Shown here: piece after piece, positions 1-8,397 of the stretch
Position numbering within the stretch: the stretch's first letter is position 1
Layout: each line of letters begins with the position of its first letter
The notes under the pieces: generated by a model
What the model saw: the letters and a program-made list of their open reading frames with translations, nothing else
What the model was told of the DNA's origin: nothing
Database searches by the model: none
Made by a program: the position numbers and the translations under genes
Assembly (NCBI GenBank): GCA_022496205.1
Contig: WTXD01000374.1
Coordinates: forward strand, 1 to 10,925
Origin: Gloeopeniophorella convolvens
Taxonomy: Eukaryota > Basidiomycota > Agaricomycetes > Russulales
DNA: 10,925 bases
Direction of reading: 5' to 3'

Positions 1-430
1 GAGAACCACAACAAGCAGCAGAATATTGAACGAAATTTTGAACGGTGCCGCCGCTAAGGTCGACGTTGGGCGCCAATACCAGTGACTAACACTGTCCGCA
101 GCCGCCGCCGGGCTAATTCTCGGCCCGAACCGGCCCGTAAACGGAGTTTACCGATTTTGAGTGCCAGGGTCGCATCGAATCAGCGTGGCGCAGCTCGCCA
201 ACCAAACTCGCTCCTGCATCAGAAAAAAGGCGCGGGGATTGCCCCGGGTTACGCCGGACCGGCCGAGCACCGAAATGGGCCGAAATAGGCCGCTGTTGGG
301 TTAGAGCCGGTTGTAACCCCGCAAAATCTTACATAACCGCGAATTGAGCGTCGCACGGCATAACCGTGCTTTCGTGTCGCTCTTATGGCGGTTGTGATGG
401 ATTGTGACCGGATTGCATCCCAATCCTAAT
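1..430. other. GC-rich stretch without a recognisable gene
   Basis: No reading frame here looks like a protein; the 68-codon frame at 82-288 is rich in Arg, Ala and Pro with no motif and reads like translated GC-rich non-coding DNA. Short internal repeats are visible: two copies of CCGAAATRGG near 271-290, a GTAAAC/GTTTAC inverted repeat near 138-152, and the hairpin listed at 346-382. It could be part of an old repeat element, but no terminal repeats or target duplications are visible. Confidence 0.4.
346..382. repeat. Imperfect inverted repeat (hairpin)
   Basis: GCACGG (353-358) and CCGTGC (364-369) form a 6-bp perfect stem around a 5-nt loop. Outside it GAGCG (346-350) can pair with CGCTC (378-382), with unpaired bases between. 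No T-tract follows, so it is not a Pol III terminator. Function unknown. Confidence 0.4.
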
Positions 431-1270
431 GTGCCTAGGGGACAACTACACTTCTCTCAGGCTTCTCAAGCATATGGGTTGCAAGGACATACTGTCCCTG
501 CTATCATGAAGTAGTAATTGATCCACAGGACCTTGAGGTTTTGCACTGAGCAGCAGTGCTTCAAGCTCGAGCTTCAACCTCACACCAGGTGGATGATTTG
601 AACCATTAGATTTATATTGATCAACTATATACTACATTTTGTTACACAATACTCAGTACACTCAATGCTAACCCTAATCCGGCACCAGCACAATCTGCTG
701 ACCCCTACAGTGCTCTAAAACCTCACAAGTCACTAACCAATTCAGTAAGGGTGGTGGCAGAAGTCCTAAAGATTACAGAGGGTAATGATAGATACACCTA
801 GGTGCCAATGCATATCAGCTTCACCAGGGTGAGGGGGCAAGTGCGCATACCTCAAATGTAACACTAGCCTGACTTCACACTGGTGGCATAGCTACCTACA
901 CATGGCGATCAGACCTGTGATAATGTGTCTACCTCATTATTTAAATACCAGTTCGTAATGAGGCAACTCACAAGAAGGCACATAACATACGATGTGACAT
1001 TGCAGACACCGTGCGCATGGTCTTCACCATACAGCCTGTACATGGCAGACATCACTGATGTACCCAAACACAGCACACTGCGGCCACACATCCTCAAGGC
1101 CAACAGCATGCACCTCGGGTACCTGGGAGGAGTTCGTGCGATGAGGAAGTGAGCGGAAGCACGCCGCAGCACTGTGATCAACATACTGTATACTGTTCAT
1201 GGTCACAATATGGTCTAGGTGGCGTAGCAGACATACCTTTGGGTCGACGTGTTCCTGAGAGGGATAGTGT
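431..1270. other. AT-richer gene-free stretch, possible old repeat
   Basis: Base composition falls in GC compared with both flanks. Frames of 75-91 codons on both strands around 909-1184 overlap each other and show no motif, signal peptide or codon bias. One forward frame between about 510 and 860 is interrupted by only a few stops and has an Asn/Pro/Ala-rich part near 665-700, which might be the wreck of a transposon-encoded protein. I cannot name a family. No terminal repeats are visible. Confidence 0.3.
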
Positions 1271-1379
1271 AATGCCTACAGAGCTTGCACAGGAACCCGA
1301 TGTTTTGCATGGTAAGGTATGACAAGATAAAGCCTGAGGAATGCGGGTCGCGATGGGATGGTGGCAGGCGTACAGTTGC

Positions 1380-2010
1380 GCACCAGCTGGCGTCCATGAC
1401 GGCGCGAAACGACGTCATGGGGATAAGGCCGCCGCCCTTGCCCGAGATGTAGATGCCATGCTTCATCGAGCACGGCAGCGTGATGACGCGCGTGTCGTTC
1501 GGAACGGAAGTGCTGCATGGTGATGGGCAAGAGTGGGTGAGCTGCCGCCAGAATTCGAGGTAATGTGACCACGCACCCTAGAGCGCGGTGACGATTTGTG
1601 CGTTTGCATCCAGTGTCATGACGGGCTCCGTTCCGCACGTGGGTGCCGACGGGCGGGGAGCCCCGCGTGCAAAGTTGAAGGCAGGGCCGCAGCCCTGCAG
1701 CGGCATAGCCGTACTCGTCAGAGCACGGTGGCGGTCCTTTGCGGCGCGCGAAGGCGCGGGTCCGGGTTCGCGGCGGCAAGCGCATAATAGCGCGTCGGCG
1801 TCGAATTTGAGCAAGACACAAGGGCAAGGTCGCCGTCCTCAGTCAGGGGAAGACTACCGTGTTCTGACAAGCGTGGCAGCGGAGTGAGAGGGCCGTGCGC
1901 AAGGATGCGCCGCGGCGTTGTGCTTGAGTGGACATGACGGCGATTCCACCGTTCTCAGTCGGGACCTTGAAGCTGCGTTCTGCAAGCATAGCGTATCGTG
2001 AGGCGTGCAT
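1380..2010 (-). pseudogene. Decayed protein-coding gene, family unknown
   Basis: Reading the minus strand, three stretches in different frames have strong G/C bias at third codon positions, as expected for a basidiomycete gene. The first (about 2010-1930) contains SFKVPTENGGIAVM. The second (about 1935-1721) contains HGSLPLTEDGDLALVSC and TRYYALAAANPDPRLRAP and ends in TGA at 1718-1720. The third (about 1700-1380) contains FNFARGAPRPSAPTCG, then LDANAQIVTAL followed by TAG (1578-1580), and stays open downstream through HYLEFWRQLTHS and MKHGIYISGKGGGLIP. Changes of frame without good splice sites and an in-frame stop inside biased sequence suggest a dead gene. A 32-nt GT..AG segment (about 1727-1696) would join the second and third stretches but is shorter than usual fungal introns. 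I do not recognise the family. Confidence 0.35.
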
Positions 2011-2342
2011 CAATACCCCGGGTGTGCGTCACCGCGGTAGACGTGTTGCGGCGCATTGCTGCGCCACGTCACGGCCGCACTGCTGCGCGAAGGAATTCGC
2101 GACGGCGGGGCGGTGGATTTGGGGACTGCGACTGTGGCGCTATACCAAGTTAGTATATACCTTAAGCTGACCAGCCTTGTCCCTCATGGACCTCATGGAT
2201 CTAGCGTGGGAGGCGTTGAGGAAAGAGGCAGCGGGGGCGGAAAAAAGAAACAAATGCGACGTGGCAGCACGCGTCGTGCGATTTCATGCCACGCCGGGTT
2301 CTGCCGAGTAGATTACGTGCTATTACATAGGCGCGGAGGGTG
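2011..2342. other. Gene-free stretch with short tandem repeat
   Basis: GC-rich up to about 2130; both strands give short open frames here, so this may be the upstream part of the decayed minus-strand gene, but no protein is recognisable. A 9-bp unit CCTCATGGA is repeated in tandem at 2182-2190 and 2191-2199. Purine-rich DNA follows at 2215-2260. Confidence 0.3.
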
Positions 2343-2350
2343 AAAAAAAA
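2343..2350 (-). terminator. Pol III-type T-tract
   Basis: Eight A on the plus strand, so eight T on the minus strand, 10 nt beyond the end of the tRNA-like element. This is where an RNA polymerase III terminator is expected and supports the orientation of that element. Confidence 0.5.
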
Positions 2351-2359
2351 CGGGCATGA

Positions 2360-2434
2360 TGGACGCGGCGAGGTTTGAACCGAAGGCCTCGGACTTCAAA
2401 ATAACAAGTGTAATTACCATTGCACTACAGACAC
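2360..2434 (-). tRNA. Decayed tRNA-Gln(UUG)-like gene
   Basis: On the minus strand an A-box-like TAGTGCAATGG (2427-2417) and a B box GGTTCAAACC (2381-2372) lie at the spacing of an intronless tRNA, followed by a T8 tract at 2350-2343. Aligned to standard tRNA numbering, the anticodon loop reads TTTTGAA with anticodon TTG, which is Gln. The stems are poor. The D stem keeps 3 of 4 pairs. The anticodon stem keeps only 2 pairs, because the 5' arm TGTTA does not match the 3' arm GTCCG. The T stem has 2 mismatches in 5. The acceptor stem has 2 mismatches and several G-T pairs. This is best read as a tRNA pseudogene, or a tRNA-derived SINE head, that keeps its internal promoter. A working tRNA is unlikely. 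Confidence 0.45.
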
Positions 2435-2439
2435 GGATC

Positions 2440-3000
2440 AAAGTGTTGGCAACAGACCGCCCATATAGACTCTTTGAGGTCTGGAATTGACTTCACCTTA
2501 TTCTCACTAAGACTCCGACTCGCTGCTCTTCACCTCCCTCACCGTCTGCATCAGTCCCCACCGTATCCTGCGGTTCTCGCTTTTGCTGACAACATGCTTG
2601 CGGGTCTTACCCCTGGCATATGCCTCCCTGTTTCTCCCACGCGGCTGCCACTGTTATTGTCTCAGCTGCGCCCCCCTTCCGTCGCTGTGCTGACTCAGTT
2701 GTTCACATGCAAATTGCCAGCGTGCCTTCGGTATTCCCTGCATCCCCAAGTTACTTCCACCCCGCCTTGCCTGCGCTGTCGGCACATGCCTTGCGTCTGC
2801 AACCACTCTGCTATCTGCACCACATTCCGCACCACTCCCTCATCATTCACTCTGTCTGTGGCAGACTGAGAGTGCGAGCGCCGAAAAGATTTCGATTTGA
2901 GGATAGCAAGTTGGCGTGCGCGTGGGGCGCTCGGGATGTAGAAAAAACGATGCGTTTATTTTGTGTATCGATTCCTGGCTAATACAGCGACTCTATCCCA
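2440..3000. other. Pyrimidine-rich stretch without a clear gene
   Basis: The plus strand is strongly C/T-rich from about 2500 to 2860, so long open frames appear by composition (149 codons at 2420-2869, 120 codons at 2620-2982). Their translations are rich in Pro, His, Ser and Leu, show no motif and lack the third-position GC bias of the real genes here. I treat it as non-coding. Confidence 0.3.
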
Positions 3001-3005
3001 CCTCC

Positions 3006-3560
3006 ATGATACCCTCTGTACTCCCTCCCTCCCTTAACCTTTCCTATGCCGCCGCCGCCACCATCGTCCTCGCCTGCGCCGCACCCGTACCCGCCACCGC
3101 ATCTGTGCCTGCCCCCGTGCGCGGCGCGTCCGTGGCGCATCCAAGTGCATGGGGCTTGGAGGCGCATGCACTGCTGGGCTGGCGGGCTCTTGCCAGGGAC
3201 AAGCTCTGCAAAGAGCGATCAGTCCGGGGCCGACGTTTTCACCGCGAGCAGGAAGTCGTGCGCACCGCGGAGCTCGTCTCAAGCCTTGGCGAGACGCTCA
3301 TGGCGAGGCGCAGCAGTGGGCGTGCGCAGGGCTGCTCGCGGGCACCGACGCCCCGCCGCTCCTCGTGCTGTAGGCGTCGGACGGCGGCACCTCAACGAAG
3401 GCGAATCGTCTTGTGGGCAGCGTGCATTGGGCGCGCAGGCTGGTGACGACGACCTGCGGGCTCCCACTGCTCAGTGTCGGCGCTTGCACGATATGAGCAT
3501 TTGTGGACCGCGTGCCCTCGTGCAGCACATCTCTGCAGCGAGCACGCGCCGCAATTAAGT
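3006..3560. pseudogene. GC-biased coding-like block, strand unresolved
   Basis: On the plus strand, an ATG at 3006 opens a frame whose start resembles a signal peptide (SYAAAATIVLACAAPVPATA) with high third-position GC to about 3230, after which it turns Arg-rich and ends at 3446 with no fold visible. On the minus strand, a frame at 3298-3573 has strong GC bias from 3550 to 3310 and contains QVVVTSLRAQCTLP and RRFAFVEVPPSDAY; the RRFAFVEV part looks superficially like an RNP1 strand of an RNA-binding domain, but no RNP2 partner is visible. Either strand could hold a dead or fragmentary gene; no intact model could be built. Confidence 0.22.
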
Positions 3561-4201
3561 AAAAAATGTACATATACCTTCAATGATAGTCGAAAATACG
3601 CTAGTACAACCCCGATTGTGGCGTGTGTGAACAGTGGGACCTCGTATGCAGCAGCTCCAATGCCTCAAAGGTTCCGCAGAATGAGGTCTGCCTCATGATC
3701 ATTTATATTTTGGTTGTGACCTAGTGCGAGGTTTTGCAGAGTTGAAACGAGTTTACGACCACGTTAGACCAAGCATATATGCAGGCTATAATCCCGGACA
3801 ATATTTCGGGATTTCACAAGGGCGGAAACCCGGCACAAGCTACGCAAAGGATTCTGACCAACTTGTTATCCATCGCCACTGCAACACAAGCGACTTGCAA
3901 GCCCGGACAATACCGGAACGGTTTGCAAACCGCCGGAACCGCGCGGAACCTCCGAAACTCGGGGCGATGCGCGCGTCGGATCCCTGATGGCCTGTATGCG
4001 ACAATCACGACGTATTTCGTTGCGCCGAAGAGGAATGAAGCTTGCTTTAGTCCAGTACCTCATATCTCCCCATGGTTCTTACAAGCACTTCGCAGCCTTA
4101 TGAGCCGGTAGGCCGGTTGAGAATCGGACCCTCTGGCCTGTTTCACTTGGGGAGCTACCGTGGCTTCATTCACCACCGAGTCCTTGACCGACAAGTCCGC
4201 A
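3561..4201. other. Gene-free region upstream of the lyase
   Basis: No coding frame is convincing. Several short inverted repeats are visible: ATGAGG/CCTCAT (3681-3696, 4-nt loop), CCCG/CGGG (3793-3810) and the perfect palindrome at 3919-3932. The 11-mer CCCGGACAATA occurs twice (3793-3803, 3902-3912), and CGGAAC occurs three times near 3914-3947. This pattern may reflect an old transposable element or a regulatory region. Confidence 0.35.
3919..3932. repeat. 14-bp perfect palindrome CGGTTTGCAAACCG
   Basis: The sequence equals its own reverse complement. It is flanked by CCGGAA on the left and CCGGAAC on the right. It lies about 280 nt upstream of the first in-frame ATG of the lyase. CGG half-sites facing each other resemble targets of fungal Zn2Cys6 regulators, but that is only a guess. 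Confidence 0.4.
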
Positions 4202-5652
4202 ATGCGCTTTGGAACCTGTGGACTTCTGTCACTTATTCTGAAGCTCGACGGCCCCCACCGTGTCCGTGGCCTGGGATCGCAGGAATCATTCGTCCCCAGA
4301 TCGATGTTCAATAACACATGCATCGACCGCTCGCATTCGTTGCTATTCTTTCCATCCGCCCGCTCAAAGCATATCTACGCAATACTGAGTCATCCGCAAC
4401 TCGAACCTCCCCCTCTCTTCTCATCGGAAGCCCCTCCCGCTCCTCCGAGATCTCATGCCCCGGCTTCACCTCAAGCTACCCAAAGTTCGCCATATAAAAC
4501 GACCTCTCGTGATATATCGAATCCCTCCCACAACGAATGGATTTCGCCAAGATTCTACTCTGACCTCACTCCGTTCAATGTTACGCGTTTTGCGTCTGGA
4601 AGAGGTAACCTTCAAGCCGTCGCCGGCGGAACGCCCACCGCAGAGGAGATAACTTCTCTGAATGAATCCGCCGTCTTCCTTGAATCCTGGTCAAATTCAT
4701 CGTCCATGCTTCAACTTCTTTATCCCGAAGGTTCAATCAATCCCTCCAATAAGCCAAAGGGCGGCGCCGAGTTCTATGCAGCGCCTCTCAGTCTAGCGCA
4801 TGCGAGTAATGTCTCATTTGCGTACAGCGTCTTTTTCCCGAGCGATTTTGAGTGGGTCAAAGGTGGAAAGCTGCCAGGGATCTACGGGGGGCACACTACG
4901 TGCTCTGGTGGGGACGCTGCGCTCGATTGTTTCAGCACACGTATGATGTGGCGTGCAGGCGGCGATGGTGAACTGTACCTTGTGAGTACATACCTTCTCT
5001 TTCTGACTAGAACTCATAATCTGTCGCGCCACAGTACGCGCCGAAAGACCGGCAAACACAGTCGTTATGCAACGCGCCACCAATGTCGGTGTGCGACGCA
5101 GACTACGGACTCTCCATTGCCCGTGGATCGTTCAAATTTGCGAGAGGATCATGGACCCACCTTCGTCAGACCGTGGTTCTCAACACGCCGGGTGTACAGG
5201 ACGGGGGCTTTCTGCTCGAGATCAATGGGAGAGTTACCCTCAACCGTGCAGACGTTTTCTACCGCGACAAGCCCAGTTCCCCTACATCCAGCGATCCATC
5301 ATATACGCAAAGCCCAGCCCCAGCCCCCCCAGCGGAAACAAATGGTGATGGAGGGCTTCTCGGGCTTCTTGACGGGCTCTTCGGGCCTAGAATCGGGCGA
5401 AGATATGAAAGCTCTTACATAAGTCCGGGGATTGCTGCGGATGCTTCAGTTGATGTAGCAGAGGCTACGCCTCCAGCAGTGGGTTTCAAAGGTATTTTCT
5501 TCAGGTAAGCGTGTGTTATCTCTGTCTTTTCGATCTTTCCTCACGTTCCCTCTTCAAGCACGTTCTTTGGCGGACATGAGACGGATTGGGCTTCGCCAAA
5601 AGACCAATTGGTGTGGTTTAAGGATTTTTCACTTTCCATAAACGACCCTTGA
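4202..5652 (+). CDS. Polysaccharide lyase family 14 protein
   Basis: Three exons: 4202-4981, 5035-5504 and 5559-5652 (447 aa). The introns are 53 and 54 nt, and the first holds CTGAC. Family 14 lyases cut uronic acid polymers (alginate or glucuronan) by beta-elimination; the substrate here is unknown. The catalytic module starts near residue 120 and contains GGKLPGIYGG, CFSTRMMWR and ELYLYAPK. Lys223, Ser245, Arg247, Tyr259 and Tyr261 have the same spacing as the active-site Lys197, Ser219, Arg221, Tyr233 and Tyr235 I recall for Chlorella virus lyase vAL-1. Tyr261 is the first codon after intron 1, which supports the splice. A Pro/Ser-rich linker with a Gly/Leu-rich patch lies at residues 338-378. 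The C-terminus FFGGHETDWASPKD is typical of fungal members. Weak point: the 5' end. The first in-frame ATG (4202) gives only a feeble signal peptide, and a better one sits in another frame at 4318. The coding call is firm from about 4550. Confidence 0.88.
4493..4499 (+). promoter_or_regulatory. TATA-like box inside the 5' part of the lyase frame
   Basis: TATAAAA follows a C/T-rich stretch (about 4405-4480) and lies 38 nt before an ATG (4537) with an acceptable context. That ATG reads only 8 codons before TGA and is out of frame with the lyase. If the box is a real promoter, the lyase would lack an in-frame ATG until 4706, inside the catalytic module. It may be fortuitous. Confidence 0.25.
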
Positions 5653-5951
5653 TACTTGCATACGCTCCCCATCACGTCGTATTCCTTCAATGCCAAACAT
5701 CCTTGAGATATTAGTAGACATGTGAACAACATCTGGCAATGTACGCACGGGCATGACGTTGACCCTAACCCAAGTATTGGGTTTCTGTAACCAGTGGCCA
5801 CGTCTTGGTGCAGTGAGCGCGTCTTGTGCCACGCCGGTCAACACCGTCCCCAGCACAGTCCGAACCTCTCGCTCACCATATTTCACAAGTTACTGAGTGT
5901 ACCCTATCTCTGCCCCAATTCCGGTGGCTTTCAGGACAACGTACGCACAAC
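5653..5951. other. Lyase-alg2 intergenic region
   Basis: Holds the lyase 3' end and the alg2 5' leader. No clear TATA box precedes alg2. A minus-strand frame open from 5886 to 5629 (85 codons counting from GTG, no early ATG) has ordinary-looking codons but no recognised motif and overlaps the lyase terminal exon, so I do not call it a gene. Confidence 0.4.
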
Positions 5952-7587
5952 ATGGCGCCATTACGGATAGCTTTCATTCATCCGGACCTGGGGATAGGTA
6001 GGAGGCGGTGATTTTCTCTGCATTCATGAGCTTACTGGGGCACATAGGTGGCGCGGAACGTCTTGTCGTCGATGCTGCTGTCGGTCTTCAAAAACTAGGC
6101 CACACAGTTGAGATTTACACCTCTCACCATGACACGGCTCATTGCTTCGATGAGACTCGAGATGGTAAGTCACGGAAGTCTGCAGCCGAGGCAATCTTAT
6201 CATGCGAAGCCGCCTAGGGACCCTCACAGTGCACAATATCAACCCTCCCTTTCCACGTAACATCAACGGGAAATTCCACATTCTCCTCGCACACCTCCGT
6301 CAACTACACCTTACATACCACCTACTCCAAACTACAGCATCCAATTATGACGTATACTTCGTTGATCAGCTATCTACCTGCATTCCTGCAATTCGCCTCC
6401 TTGCTCGAAAACGTGTCGTGTTCTACTGTCATTTTCCGGACAAGCTGCTGGCGAATGGCGAGTTCGTCGAAGGGAAGATGAAAAAGCGTGGCGGCCTGCT
6501 CAAACGAGCGTACCGCCTTCCGATGGACTGGTTGGAGGAGATCACTACCCGTGTGTATTGACCACACTTCCTTAAAGTATAACTCTGACATGATGTAGGA
6601 AATGCGGACATCATCCTCGCCAACTCGAGTTTTACTGCGGGTGTCTTCAAGGCGTACTTCCCAAGTATACATCGTACTCCACGCGTCGTACACCCAGGGA
6701 TCAACCTTCTCTCATACGAGCCACCGTCTGGCCACCAAGATCCAGATATTGCAACGGTGTCTTCGTGCGTGTACCCCTCCCTACACATCACTGCGTCTCA
6801 CGTTACCCTCAGCGATCGGCCAACATTCTTGTCGCTCAACCGCTATGAGAAAAAGAAGAACATTGGACTTGCAATTGATGCTTTTGCTCTCCTCAAGCAA
6901 ATTCTCACTCGACCACAGCATGAAGGTTTACTGCGGAACCCGCGGCTCGTAGTTGGCGGTGGTTACGATCCAAGGGTCGAGGAAAATATGATGACCCTCG
7001 TCTCCCTCATTGATCGCGCAAAGGCCGCATCTCTATCCTACACCATTATCACGCCACCTTCTTCGAACATCACGATACCACCCTTCAACACGACGACGTT
7101 GAATCCGGATATCCTCTTCGTGCTGAGCTTTACCAGCACACAGCGAGCCGCTCTCTTATCGGCAGCGTCAACGCGAGCCTTGCTCTACACCCCTGCAAAT
7201 GAGCACTTCGGCATCGTACCTGTCGAGGCAATGTCATGCGGCCTTGCGGTCCTCGCATGCAATAGCGGTGGGCCTACGGAAAGCATCGTTGACGACCCAC
7301 CGAGTCAGCGCACAGGGTGGCTGCGGGCTCCAGATGCCGCGGGCTGGGCCGCGGCGCTGGTCGAAATAGCCTCACTATCGCCGAGCGAGACGTCTGCCCT
7401 TGCTGAGCGCGCGCGAACGCGGGCGCGCGACCACTTCGGAATGGAGGCAATGGCTCTCAAATTGGACCAGGCACTCGTTGAGGCCGCAGGAATGGGGAAG
7501 GTGGCCACGCCTGCGTTCTTGTGGTTTGGTTCGTTTATCCTTGTCACCTTGTTTGCTTACTTCATGGCAATTGTTTATACCTCATGA
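5952..7587 (+). CDS. alg2: ALG2 alpha-1,3/1,6-mannosyltransferase
   Basis: Four exons: 5952-5997, 6048-6164, 6218-6550 and 6599-7587 (494 aa; yeast Alg2 is about 503). All three introns (50, 53, 48 nt) are in phase 1. ALG2 acts on the cytosolic face of the ER. It adds the second and third mannose (alpha-1,3 and alpha-1,6) from GDP-mannose to Man1GlcNAc2-PP-dolichol in N-glycan precursor assembly. The N-terminal GT4 half opens with [20 protein letters not shown] (residues 5-24), the glycine-rich loop that intron 1 interrupts; IYTSHHD and [13 protein letters not shown] follow. The C-terminal half has [26 protein letters not shown] and EHFGIVPVE, the EX7E motif with Glu367 and Glu375. Residues about 472-493 form a hydrophobic tail matching the ER-associated C-terminus. 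The start codon is the only ATG giving the conserved N-terminus. No break is visible, so it should be a working housekeeping gene. Confidence 0.97.
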
Positions 7588-7865
7588 CCTGTCCGTGTAT
7601 ACCCATCCTTCCGTCCCCATATTGGTTCAATCTCAAGTCAAGCCCGGTTTTGGACTTTCCCAGAGAGCTCGTGACGCACTGGTCGTAATACATCATAACT
7701 TTCGCATATACTAAGTATATCTCGACAGAGGCCTACAGACAGTCTGAAGCGCTTCAATGCTTATCGCTTATCTGTGCACCAGAACGCTTCCTACTGCCCA
7801 GATATCAAGATACAGGCATCCGTCCACGACTTCCTTCCTCTAGCCATGATTTCTCTCTTCCACTC
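7588..7865. other. Convergent alg2-hydrophobin spacer
   Basis: This 278-nt spacer carries the 3' ends of both genes, which face each other. A frame of the plus strand runs on to 7714 but is a shadow of alg2. No RNA gene or repeat is seen. Confidence 0.5.
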
Positions 7866-8321
7866 TTACAGATTGAGATCGACTGGCGTGCAACCGATAA
7901 CAATGAGGCCAGCTGAAGGAACCGCAGCGTCAGTCGGCGTGAACCCAGTTTACATCTCAAAACAGGGACAAACCAAATCCGTTATTCTCGCAGCAGAGCG
8001 GAGAAGCGTTGCTAGGCAGTTCACGTCAGCGCTCATGATCTCCTGGACCGTTGGCCCAGCTTACCAGACAGCACCACTGCCCGCTCCGACGACGGTGATG
8101 GGAGTGCAAGTCAGGCCCACTGGGATATCGGCTCCGAGAACGACGCCGATGCTCTGGAGGATACTAGCTGCGGTGGGGTTGCTGGAGGTCGTGGAGGTGT
8201 CGCAGCACTGGACGGGCGCAGTGTCGCACTGGCTCGCTGGTGCGTTGCGGCGCGTTGGGGTGGCAATGGCTCCGGAGGCGGCGAGGATGGCGATGAAAGC
8301 GACGAGAAACTTGGAAAACAT
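7866..8321 (-). CDS. Class I hydrophobin
   Basis: Three exons on the minus strand: 8321-8065, 8011-7974 and 7912-7866 (113 aa). The introns are 53 and 61 nt, both with CTGAC near the acceptor. Hydrophobins are secreted and self-assemble at air-water interfaces, coating hyphae, spores and fruiting bodies. Residues 1-20 are a signal peptide (FLVAFIAILAASGAIA, cleavage near Ala20). All eight cysteines are present: C32, C39-C40, C72, C86, C92-C93 and C106. Their spacing C-X6-CC-X31-C-X13-C-X5-CC-X12-C-X7 has the long third-to-fourth gap of class I. Intron 1 splits the codon of C86, and the 38-nt middle exon carries C92-C93, so unspliced reading stops after C72. The ATG at 8321 has A at -3 and starts the signal peptide; the upstream in-frame ATG at 8405 lies above the TATA box and is rejected. 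Codon 86 and the ending TPVDLNL fit the family. Confidence 0.95.
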
Positions 8322-8390
8322 TGTGAATGAGATGGAGGCTGTGGTAATCCCGAAGACTGTGCTTGGTCTGACGGTGTACGTCGTGCCCCC

Positions 8391-8397
8391 TTTTATA
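8391..8397 (-). promoter_or_regulatory. TATA box of the hydrophobin gene
   Basis: TATAAAA on the minus strand within GCATATAAAAGGGGG, 69 nt before the ATG at 8321. With a start site about 30 nt downstream, the leader would be roughly 40 nt. This fits a strongly and developmentally expressed gene, as is usual for hydrophobins. Confidence 0.7.

Noticed and set aside
665..680. Telomere-like CTAACCCTAA
   Set aside because: A single partial copy; no tandem array.
1276..1827. 183-codon minus-strand frame, the longest in the left half
   Set aside because: Its translation is rich in Arg, His and Pro without motif, and it is a shadow of the more biased frames of the decayed gene in the same place.
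2420..2869. 149-codon plus-strand frame
   Set aside because: Explained by the C/T-rich composition, which depletes stops; no domain, signal peptide or codon bias.
4085..4165. B-box-like GGTCCGATTCT on the minus strand suggesting another tRNA
   Set aside because: No A box at the proper distance, no cloverleaf and no T-tract.
4160..4201. Longer start of the lyase frame at 4160
   Set aside because: The codon there is GTG, not ATG; nuclear fungal genes rarely start at GTG and the added residues show nothing useful.
5629..5886. 85-codon minus-strand frame between the lyase and alg2
   Set aside because: It opens with GTG directly after a stop, its first ATG is deep inside, it overlaps the lyase terminal exon and has no recognised motif.
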